In this document: positions 42,201 through 54,200 of the stretch, one piece after another
How the letters are laid out: each line of letters opens with the position of its first letter
How positions within the stretch are numbered: position 1 is the first letter of the stretch
Assembly: GCF_024362695.1 (NCBI RefSeq)
Contig: NC_065433.1
Span: forward strand, 3,503,613-3,567,612
Source of the DNA: Pectinophora gossypiella
Taxonomy: Eukaryota; Arthropoda; Insecta; Lepidoptera; Gelechiidae
Length of the DNA stretch: 64,000 bases
Reading direction: 5' to 3'
Position numbers and translations under genes: made by a program
Notes under the pieces: generated by a model
What the model was told of the DNA's origin: nothing
What the model saw: the letters and a program-made list of their open reading frames with translations, nothing else
The model's database searches: none

Positions 42201-45200
42201 GTGTTGGTTCGAAGCCCCGTTCCGGACTTGCACCAATAAGTTATTTACGGCGATATGGCTCACCGCCTATGTGGATACTTAGTTCATATTGCGAAGGATG
42301 TACCTTTGACCAACCCAATTGTAAATACAGTCATGACCCGGAGGCTCGTGTTATGTTATTCAATAAAAAAAAAAAACAAGTCCCTCAGTCACATATGAAT
42401 AGAATTGTTATAAGCGAACAATATTTGTTATCTAATCGTTATCTGTATTGTTGTTCGCGTCGACTCTTATCTTATATCGGCGTATACTCTTATCTTCGGG
42501 AACACGACTACCATCGATCTATCTTCTTCTTTCGTATCAATGGCATATCCTTTGGAACTAGTGTATTACATAAATATGTCGTGGCCAGATCATAGAATTG
42601 ATCATTTCATGATGTGCTCGATCATTTCATAAAATGGTCGTATTTCATGAAATAAAATATCATTCGTTGACCACATCATGGTGTAGTTTGGCCAGATCAA
42701 TGAACACAAAACGTTTAACGATATGAGCAACTAAATGCATGATTATGTCATGATATGGCCAAACGTTGGCATCATATCGTAAAACATTATCCTCCGATAG
42801 TGGCGCTGGTGTCGTATAATTTTGAACCTAAGAAATTAATCGACTACTTGCATTTTTATTACACCACATAGCATGCCACATTAACGATATGGCCAAACGT
42901 TGATTGAAATATCATTAAACGTTGACGTTTCAACGATATGGTTAACTTTGGCCGTTTCATGAAAAATTACCATTTCATGAAATGGTCGAACACATCATGA
43001 AATGATCAATTTTACGATCTAGCCACGACATATACATACATAAGATAACGCCTATTTCCCGTTAGGGTAGGCAGAGGCCGCGGAATTCCACTTCAAGTTC
43101 TTGATACACCGCTGTTAAAAGCGATCGACTATACTCTACAACTCAAGGTATACTCTACAACACATCAAAATTGAGCTCCAGTGCTTGAAGGACCTTTCAA
43201 TGTACAGAAAATTCCTAATGGATGGGCAGAGTTACGAGTAAGCAGAAGACAATTTGCAGGCGCTTTAAATATGGAATACTCAGATGGATATGGTGTACCT
43301 TATGATGATAGGTGATCAGCTTACCGTCAATATAACGGTCCTGCATTTTAGAATGGATAATCTCTTGGCTTTTACGACGAGTCCTGGAAGATAAGCTTTT
43401 GAACGGTTCTATCTTTCGCGGAGGCCATGATCTTGCTTAACTAAATAAAAACAAGTGTAAAATGAACTATGTTTTACAATACGCAAGTTATTTTTCTTGT
43501 TTTGAAGTTCAGTCAAAAGAGTGTCAGGATCGAAGTGAATGGAATTCTATAGTCTCTACTTACCCCGGTGAGAAATAGGCGTGAGTATATGTATGTACGT
43601 ATTTTAATCAAGAAATTGGTAGCAATGAGTATAACCGCTGATGATTGACAACTAAACATTCCGTACAAATTCCACAGAAAACGTTCGTTTTGACGTTTCG
43701 TAAACGCTATCTCATTAAATAAGTTGTCATCTAGTCTATTTTAACAATGTATGACTTTCTAGGTCTTCCTCTGCCAGTCTAGAGAATTTAATAGACCGCT
43801 AAGATAAAAGTCAGTGATGTGTCGTTCCCAAGAAAGTTCCCACTTTGGGAACATTCCCGGCAGTGAAAACGCGAAAGTGTATGTAAAAAGAGCTTCATTG
43901 GTGCTAATTCCTGTAGACGCCATCTAATTTTATTTTATACCTGTCATTTTCTTATCCGTTGAAAAAGAAAGGGACGAGTAATCGACAGGCATAAAATTTA
44001 TGGATCGCACGTCAATTTTAGGCACGAATCTAAAACAACCGCCTAAAAATTTTACATCGATCAATAACCCGACCTAATTAAGTTGACAGCACACATCAAA
44101 GGGTTTGCAATAAGATACCTCTTGGACTCATTCGGATTATTCATTCTTCCACTCATTCATTTTAAAATTAACAGTCCCAGTCAGTCAGTTAATCATCCGT
44201 TCTTTTCCTTTTCGGCGGATAAGAAAATGACGGGTATAGCTTAAAATAATATTAGAAGGTGTCTGCAGGAATTGGGGCCATTATCTAACCTTTATGATAT
44301 GATATAAAAGAACAATTTGAAAAAGGAAACGCAGCCGGTATTCTTACTCATCATCATCAGCCCATTAACGTCCCCACTGCTGGGGCACGGGCCTTCCCTA
44401 TGGATGGATAGGGAGATCGGGCCTTAAACCATCACGCGGGCCCAGTGCGGATTGATGGTTATTAACGACTGCTAATGCAGCCGGGACCAACGGCTTAACG
44501 TGCCTTCCGAAGCACGGAGGAGCTCGAGATGAAAACTTTTTTTTTTTGTGGTCACCCATCCTATGACCGGCCTTTGCGAATGTTGCCTAACTTCAACAAT
44601 CGAAGACCGAGCGCGTTTACCGCTGCGCCACCGAGCTCCTCAATTCTTACTATTAAAGTCCCACTTTGGGAACATTCCCGGGAAAGGGACACCACTGATA
44701 GTAGTGTAAAGCATCAAGTACTCGTAAGTGACATAGCCTGTGTGTTGCAGGCGGAGATGACGTCATGGGTGATAGCGGAGCACGCGGCCGGCAACGCTGG
44801 CGAGCTGAGCGTCTCCAAGGGCCAGCAGGTGGAGGTGGTAGAGCCATGCCAGGGGCGCACCGACTGGTAAGTGTGGTACGGGAGAGCGAACAGTGATCCC
44901 TGTCCCAGATTTAAATTTAACACACAAAAACATAAACAGCCCATACACGTCCCAATGCTGAGCACAAGGCTCCCCTCAATCAACCGGAGGGGGTATGGCG
45001 CATACTCCACCACGCTGCTCCACTGCGGGTTGGCTGGAGGTGTTTTTACGGCTTCAGCCGGAACTGACTGCTTAACGTGCTCTCTGAAGCACGGGATGAT
45101 TTTACTTTTCCAAACAATCAGGTAATTGAAACCAGAAAATCCTTACCAAACTAAGGACAGTCTCACATAGTGATTTCGACAATTCAGATTCAAACTTAGT

Positions 45201-48200
45201 ATAGATTATTTATCCCTACACAAGTACTACACTATATTGATAGGGTAGGGCTTAGAGGTGAACTGTAGCATAAGGCGGCGATCACAATAGATCAGCTAGA
45301 GGATTCGATCCCGGGACAGTTCCGGGATTGTGTTGGTAATAGAAAGTGGTAACAAAAAGACTGAAATATATCAAAATCAACTCTTTTTTAAAATCTTTAG
45401 TTAAATCTTCAAAAAAACAAAACAAAATTATACTTTCTCCTGATAAAATAAACAACAGACACTCTGTAAATAATTTATGAAATAGTTTGATAATTGCTTA
45501 AAAAATTGTTTCAATTTAAAAAAACGTCATCTACTTAAAACTTGTTTAATTATACTATATAAAAAAAAAAAAAACTTAATGCTAAAAACATTTACGTCTA
45601 TGCTTAAGACTACAGAAAATAACACTCGTTGGTTTTCATCTTCTTTTTTGTTAAGAAAAAAACTATCAATACTTACACGACGAGAAGCTGATATTTTACA
45701 CACGTTTACACATTCGTTATACGCACATTTTATTGACTTATCTGAAAAATAAATAATCGCGAAAATCCTGGGATTCGTTAAATTCAATCCCGAAAATTTC
45801 CCGGGATCGAGTCCTACTTTCAGCTCGCAGTGATGCACTGCATGAAATAAGCCCTGCAAAGCCTCCAGCTTCAAAAAAGAAGGTCATTTATCGATTTAAT
45901 TTTCTCTTTGTGAGTTTCCCTGTGAGTGAATAAGAGTAGGCTTTTTTAAAAAAAAATCTCTCGTTGTCACATTGCTCTTGCCAAATGCACTTTTGAATAA
46001 AATTATCATCTCCATAGCGTTATTTCGTTTTCACAGGGTCCGCTTACCTAACATGATAATTTGACAGGTCCACTTTTTACAGAATACAGACTAGGTCACA
46101 TACCTCCGAAACGCATTTGTCGGAAATGGGGCTATTAGCCGTAAAAAAAACACCTCCACCAACCTGCAGTGGAAAAGCGTAGTGAAGTATGCTCCATACC
46201 CCCTCCGGTTGATTGAGAGGAGGCCTGTGCCCAGAAGTGGGGTGTGTATAGCTGTTTTTTTGTTTTATGTGGTTGGGTGTGTGCGGTGGATGTGTGTTGA
46301 TAAAAAAATAATGAAAACAAACAGGTCCCATTATATTTTCATCATTGTCCAATGTTATACAAGGGTATCATTTCAGAATTAGCTGGGTGAGGCGCATAGG
46401 GTAAAACGTTGGGAATTCCTGATTTAGAGTGAACAGACATTTGCTAGATAAGCGCGCCCCACATAAGGCCGCACCGTCACTTACTGGTGTAATCTGATGA
46501 AATTATGGTTACGCGAATATGCCTATCTGAAAACAAAATCTGTTTACATTGTATATATTCTCTAGGGTCGTATTAATAAACTAATCTCGGCTGAGACTGC
46601 CCTCAAGACCATGCTAAAATCCCTTTTTTATATAAGAACTGTCACATTGACATGATCTTGAGGGCAGTCTCGAAGCTGAGGTAAATTTATTAATACCACC
46701 ATTAATACCACCATTTGGTTTTTACTTAGTATCAAATATTATTTTTAATTGCGTGGTATTGTATCAATACTAAGATTCTAATAAATGTGCAAAAAATAGA
46801 ATATAGGGTATTTTACAGGGTGAAAGATAAATTATAAAATGCTAATCTAGAAATAGAAGCCAAAACCTATCTCATTTACTTTGCGACTTATATTCGAATT
46901 TTATTTATGAATTAAGTAACAATGAGTACGAGGTTTGACAGCTTTTATTGATGACGTCACAGGACAGTATCTCCATACGATTTCCGAAGAAAAGTCTCGT
47001 TTTGACGTTTCGTAAAAAGTATCTCACTTGACTAGGTTGTCAAGTAGCCATTGCACAAACGGATACTGAATAATCTGAAATAACATTTTAAGCTCTAAAA
47101 ACTGACATTCCTTAAGGTTCAGTTTTGATAATAGAATTGCAAAAGCGGTATATAAAGCGAAAGTTGATGGTAGGGCCTGTCCACATCACCACGGCACGAC
47201 GTCGTCGCCGTGGAACGGTGCGGTGCCGTGGCGCGGCACGTTGCCGTAACGTGGGAATTTACGTTGCCGTACCGTAAAAATGTACCTCACGACACCGCAA
47301 AGCAGAGGCAGGAACGCCGCAAAGGAGAGGCGCAGAGCAGAGGACTTACATTGACCAATTTGGAGATGTACTTAGAAAAGGTTTAATACGATCTACTCTG
47401 AACCGGTCTGCGTGTATGAAGCAAGAGAAATGTGTCAGGATCGAAGCAAATGGAATTCTATAGTCTCTGCTTACCCCGGTGGGAAATAGGCGTGAGTATA
47501 TGTATGTATGTTCATTTTTGAATAGTACGTAGAAAAGTTTATGCTGCTTTCCATGTGTACTTATTGAATTCATAGAAGGAGGAGGGTAATGTTCCTCTGT
47601 TCTTGATGTAAGGATGTAGGCGTCAGAAGGTATACGACCGATTAAGGATCATAGCCCTATCAGCCAACAACGAAGAGCTATAACGATAAATGTTCATTAT
47701 GTTTTTGAGTTCAGTTATACGCCGATTTCCTATTTATTCAGATAATTTATTGAGGCAACGAGAGAACAGCCTCCGTGGTCTAGTGGTTAAAGCGTTAGAC
47801 TCAAGATCTGGAGCTCCGGGTTCGATTCCCGATGGAGAAATTGTTGAAATCACTTTGTGGGACTGTCCTTTGTTTGGTAAGGACTTTTCAGGCTTGAATC
47901 CTGATTGACCTGATTGTCCGAAAAAGTAAGATGATTCCGCGCTTCGAAGGGCACGCTAAGCCGTTGGTCCCGGCTATGAGCCGTAAAAACACCTCCACCA
48001 ACCCGCATTAGAGCAGCGTGGTGGAGTATGCTCCATATCCCCTCCGGTTGATTGAGGGGAGGCCTTTGCCCAGCAGTGGGACGTATATAGGTTGTTTATA
48101 TATGTTATGTACACTCGTATTTGCGCGCATCACAGGTTTGTCGTAAGCTTACTTAACTTCCGAAACATTGAATATTACTAGTAATATTCTTTAGTCTGTC

Positions 48201-51200
48201 CTATTGCGTCCCAGAGGGGTACGACTAGGTCATTTTCCTTCCGCTTGATAAATCAACACAGACGATTGACTTTTTATTCGTGTGCACTCCGCTTCGCCGT
48301 ACCAGGGATAATCTCGTTCGCTAACGTTATTAAAAATAGTTTCCTGGACAAAACCGTTTACGTAGATTGAAACGGTAACTAAATATAATATTGCGTTCGT
48401 TCTCTCTGAAAGAGTAAATTTTCCTTTGTGCAGTGTTATTGCACGGAAATTACATTACGTCGCCTAAGGCGCGCGATGCGGCGAAAAATGCAAACAAAGT
48501 TACCTGCATGCAACAGTGTTTTAATTGTCTGAAGTACTGTGTTAATCGTTTTATCCAGTCGTTTCTAAATTGTTTGTCTGCGGCGCCGTAGATACTGTTT
48601 TGTTGTCTAGTTTCTTTCACAACCGCCTGCCCACAGCTTAGTTACATTATTTCTAAACCAGTTCTAATCAAATACATAGTCTATTTACTTATTTAACTTA
48701 GTCTAGTAACTTTATTTCTGTAGCAAAATGACACAGTAAACTAAATATGAGTAGTAAATAAAATGACCATGATAACTAATCTTAGATACTTTTTTATATA
48801 GCCAGATAGCCTTATTCGGAGTACGCGTGACTTACATGGTCACTAAACCATTGAATTCAACTTTATAAGTTTGAATTCATGTTTGGATCGTAAGTTATTG
48901 ATAACACGTGGTTTTAAGGATTTGTGCCCGGTTAATGGCTATTGGAAGTCGTTCCGTAAAAAAGCGGACCTGTCAAATCTTTAGGTTTAGTGAGTGGACC
49001 CTGTGAAACCGGGATAACGCTAGGGAGTTAGGTGAAGGCAATCGGCTCGCCCCCTGTTACATGGGATATAAACATAGGTAGCGAAGAGGAGTGTATATAT
49101 CAAGCCATGTTATGTTACTTTTTTGTTTTTGATGGTATATCTCGTTGTCAATGGTATGTTCCGTTAGGTATCCGTTTTATTTTTGTATCCGCTTGTATTA
49201 CAAGTCTAAAAATACAATTTGATTGTGTGGACTTAGACGGCGGCATGTAGCAATGTCGCAGCTTGGGAGCACGCACGCACTAGGTAAACAAACAGAGCGG
49301 ACGAAGGGAAAACCATTGCGGCTTACAGGTGACCACGCCCCGGACACTTCATATAAACAAACCTCGTTTTACACAGACACTATACATTGACATTATCGTA
49401 CACGCGCATCTGTGTGCGTGACGTCTGACGCCCATACGATTGATGACTTTAGTAAGACCGTTGATGTAAACCTAGCTCAGCCGCTAGTGCGGAGCAAAGA
49501 GTTGCCGATCTCCAAGTAGTACATCCTTATTCTGTGACGTGACACAAGTATCGTGTCGGAAGCGGTTCTATAATGTAGTTCCATCAATAAACCTCATATC
49601 CTCATTGGCCGATTGTGGACAAGTTATATAATAGTTGTCGCAATCCGATTTAGTACGGGAACAATCCGATATTTATTATACCGGTGAACCGGCGCGTGCA
49701 TGACCAAAACCCCAATGCCATTTGTAAGTAAGCCAAAAATAAAGATTGTTTTTTGATCACCGAACTTCTCCTTCTTTTTCTTTTTGTTGACTGGATTCTA
49801 TTTCTAGACTACATATGTTTGTGTTGTGGTAAAGATAGCTTCGATAGCTCCAGTGGTGTACGTAAACATAGGTCGCGTTGGTTGTTTGAGCGAAAAGGGC
49901 GGTTATGCAAAAATATCCTACAGACAAGTAACAGAGGGAAGGTGGGAAAAACTTACGGATGCGCTGCAAAACGGAGATTTATATCCCCGGGGACACCGTT
50001 GCTCGACGAGGGCCCTCGGAGATGATGATTCAGATGGCTGCGTGCACTTTTATGATGATTGTATTTTGTTTGGTCGGCCGGCACTCTCACGCACGGTTGT
50101 TGAAGCAAGAAGAGAATGAATGATTCGGAAATTTGAGTGAGCGTGTTCAATGAATGAATGAGCGCCGCCGGGTGATAGGAAAGGGTAGGAAGCGGGAATT
50201 ATTGATACTTGAACAACATACTTACATAAGATCACGCCTATTTCCCGCCAGGACAGGCAGAGGCCACGGAATTCCACTTACTAAGATCCTGATACACCAA
50301 TTTCTCTTTCACTGTCTCTTACTTCTAATGTAGAATTTTATAATTTATCTGTTATCTTCGTTATTGATCTTTTTTTGTATACGTCCAAAAACGAAGTTTT
50401 TCTTGCATCGCATATGGGACTAGTGATAAATGTAGTGTTACTTGCAGGTGGGTGGTACGCATCCCGGGTGAGCCGCCCCAGGAGGGTGCGGTGCCGGCGC
50501 AGGTGCTGAAGCCGCAACCGCAGCACCACCCGCAGCAGAAGACTTCGCCCTCGCGCCGCCCGCTCAGCCAGCCCTGCGAGGAGGTGCTCGGTAAGTAATA
50601 ACAAACACACATAAACTCACGCCTATTTCCCACAAGGGTAAGCAGAAACTATGGAATTCCATTTCCTTTGATCCTGACACGCTTCAGTACAGACAAGCAG
50701 TACTATTGATAGACAGCGTCATAGATAATATCGATCCAATTGAAACGTTGTATCTATAGTCCACTATCGATTGGCAACACTACCCAGTGCAGGGTCTGCG
50801 CTGCTTCCGTTTTCCAGAAGTTGATTTCCGGATGACATATAAAAAATTACTTTGTTTTGGTTAGAACTTATATATATTTTGGTTAAACATGATGGGAGAC
50901 TCCCGATATTTCAACACTTGCAAGAACTATGATCACACGATCAGGAGTCTCATATCCCTGACTTAAGAACCCGGTATTATCCGGAGGTAAAAAAGTTCAA
51001 TGAATTCTTGACTTGCTTTAAACTTACACAATTGGTAACAGATTTCACGCATTTCACTTCGCATAGTCAAACTATGATAGACGTAGTATGTACGGATATA
51101 CGAGGTTGCACTACAACTGTAGATTATATACCCGATCTTGGTAAGCATGCGTTCGTTACTTGTTTATTGAATATTCCCAAGTTTAAACCATCTCCTGTGA

Positions 51201-54200
51201 GGGTCACCCGTCGGGGACTGCGGGACATAGACAGGGACACGTTTAGGGAACATCTAGATTTGGTGGAGTGGAGTAAAATTGCGGCAGTTTCAGATGTGGA
51301 TGACTCAGTCTTAATGTTTAATAATGCTTTACTTGCCCTTTTTGATCTGCATGCCCCATTGGAGACGTTCACAGTAAAGCATCAGCAGTATCCTTGGATA
51401 ACTTATAATATCAAAATTATGATAAAAAAACGCGATGATGCTCACAAGCGAGCACGTATAACTGGTTTAGATTCCCATAAGGAGTATTATAAGGATTTAA
51501 AGCACTTAGTGGAAAAGGCTCTGACCAGTGAAAAACAGGCTTATTACGACCACTACGTCAATAGAAACTGTAATGATCCTCGCACACTCTGGTCTCATAT
51601 AAAGAAAAATGTCAGAATCAAACCACAACTAGAAGTACCATCAAATATATTTAACGATCCTGATGTTATAAACGATCACTTCTTGGACGTTCCTAGTGCT
51701 GGAAATGTGCCATTCTCAAATCTATGCTTCTTTCGCGATCAATGTAAGGTCACTTCAACTTTCGTGCTGGGTGGGGTTTCAGAGGATGAAGTTCTAAAGG
51801 AAATTAACTCCCTTAGTTCTAACGCCATCGGCATAGACGGTATCTCCTTAGATATGTTGATACTAACACTTTCCCATATTGCGCCTGTAATCACCTCTAT
51901 TATAAACAAATCTATCGAGACTTGTACCTTTCCCCGCATATGGCAGAGCGCAATTGTCAAACCGCTGCCGAAAAAATCTTGTCCAGCTACTTTAAAGGAT
52001 CTTCGCCCAATAAGTATTTTGCCGTGCCTATCGAAAATTTTGGAAAAGATCGTTGCCAAGCAGATGAGAACCTATTTGGAGCAGAATGAAATACTCCCCG
52101 TATTACAGTCCGGATTTAGGAAATCTCACAGCACAACAACTGCTCTTTTGAACGTGGTTGATGACATTTTGGCTGCACAGGACGTAGGACAGGGCACGAT
52201 ATTGGCGCTTCTCGATTTTTCCCGGGCATTCGATTGCATAGACGTACCCTTACTTTTAGCAAAGTTACATTATTACGGGTTTAGCGCATCTGCCATCAAA
52301 TGGTTTAATAGTTACTTTGCGTATCGGAGCCAATTTGTTGAAATGCAAAATGAGAGGGGCGAATCTCAGGTTTCCCAATCTAAAACCGTTACTCGTGGGG
52401 TCCCACAAGGATCTATACTGGGCCCACTGCTTTTTATTATATATAGTGCCGATGTAGTAACACACATCCATGATTGCAAGTATCATATATATGCCGACGA
52501 TTTACAAGTTTACATTTCTTGTAAACCAAGTGAGACTCATTTCGCTGTGGCCAAATTGAATAATGATCTTGAGCGTATTACTTCCTGGTCTGAGAAAAAT
52601 TCACTAGTTCTCAACGGAAGTAAAACCAAATATATGATATTAGGGTCAAAACAGCAGATAAACAGAATATCAAGTTACGGGGTGAATGTGAACATCAGGG
52701 GCGAAACAGTGGAGCGGGTTACAGAGGCACGAAATCTTGGTCTTCTTATGGATGAGGAATTGAGATTTGAAAAATACATAGTTAATACAGCTGCTAATTG
52801 CTTCTATCGGCTCAAAACCTTATATCTAATTAGACAGTTCATCAATACTGGCACTCGTATAAAGCTCTGCGATTCCCTTGTACTGTCCAAATTCAATTAT
52901 ATGGATGTCGTTTACGGTCCTCGGCTCCTTGCACGGTCACGGAAGTTGATTCAGAGGGTTCAAAATGCGTGTGCAAGATTTTGTTTTAAAATACCTCCCC
53001 GCACGCACGTTACGCCGTTCTTAAATAATGCAAGTATTGTAAAAATGAATGCTCGAAGACATCTGCATCTCGCTACACTTCTATTCGGAGTTGTAAAATA
53101 TAGTATACCATCCTATCTTGCAAAAAAACTGGTGTGGTCCCGTGACGTTCAGTCATATCAAACACGCTCGACGATCTACTCACTAGCAGTGCCGCGCCAT
53201 CGTACTGTTGCCTTTCGCGGAAGTTTCCGGTTCGCCGCATCCAAGTGTTGGAATGATCTGCCGCCACCAATTCGTAGTCTGAAAACAATCAATAATTTTA
53301 AACTTCATTTTAAGCAACATCTTCTGCGACTACAAAAGAGTTCTTAATAAACAAAACCACTTAAACCTACCTCTGTGGTCCAGACACGACACGATGGCGG
53401 AGTCTAACTTGCGACGCGGATGCGACGGCAATATAGCTCTAACAGGCACACAGCTACTCATTGAAAATACACTAGTAGGCGGTACACAAATATGCGTCTA
53501 GTCTGTTCATTGGGGGTTATTTGTTATTTTTTTATTGTAACTATGGTCACTGATTCGTTAAATGTTTTTTATTATCAATCAATTATTTATATTTTTTATT
53601 CCCAACACTTTTAAAAACACAAAATAACTTTCGCGACGGGTTTTTTGTACAAGCTGATTACATAATAAACGTTGCACTCGGACGGCAGTGGCGGTTGAAA
53701 CTGACGTAATGCGTTTGATAAAAATGTTGACGTAGTAAGCCTGCTAACGGTAGTTTTACTCCGGCCAAACCAGTTTGAGTTGCAACGTACACTACGTTCT
53801 TTCGTTCAAATCCGCACGCACACTAACTTGTCACATTCTAACATTTCTAACTTTATTTATTTGTTTATTTTATCGTTTTATACGCATTGTTTTGTAAGTA
53901 TTATTGTATTTCTTTCATGTATTTGTAGATACACTGCACACACACACGCTTTTAATATATGTTTTTGTAAACTAAGTACTTTATTTTATAAGTAAATATT
54001 ATTATGTATTCATTCAAGTTGTATTTGTGGGAGACACGGCTTCCGTGCCTCACTTAGCAGGGTCCACAGAATACCAGCGTCGTGGCTCGCGCCGCGGCTT
54101 ATGCTGAGTGAGGCCCTTTTATAAAGGACACCACCACCATCGTTGACCAGTCCATACACACAATTATTTGTATTTCTCGTGTATGTTGTCTTTTAATTTT

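Larger units (their letters stand above)
43812..44697. mobile_element. hAT-like non-autonomous element, 886 bp, holding two nested elements
   Basis: It begins CAGTGATGTGTCGTTCCC and ends with the mirror of CAGTGGTGTCCCTTTCCC; the inner phrase cccactttgggaacattccc is in both arms. The flanks ataaaagt (43804-43811) and atagtagt (44698-44705) match at 6 of 8 bases, as expected for an old 8-bp hAT duplication. No transposase. It ends 53 bp before the SH3 exon. Confidence 0.72.

Noticed and set aside
42170..42595. 141-codon frame
   Set aside because: It runs through a tRNA-like SINE remnant, a polyA run and the edge of a MITE.
47170..47300. GC-rich CCGT-rich patch as an exon or binding-site array
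   Set aside because: Inverted phrases suggest a worn element; no frame or splice support.
47767..47840. tRNA gene candidate (A and B boxes)
   Set aside because: It is the head of a SINE with body and tail attached; no cloverleaf acceptor closure was evident, and sister copies exist.
49753..50119. Overlapping 90-97-codon frames
   Set aside because: Two frames compete, no domain is visible, and neither matches a trio splice phase with a proper acceptor.
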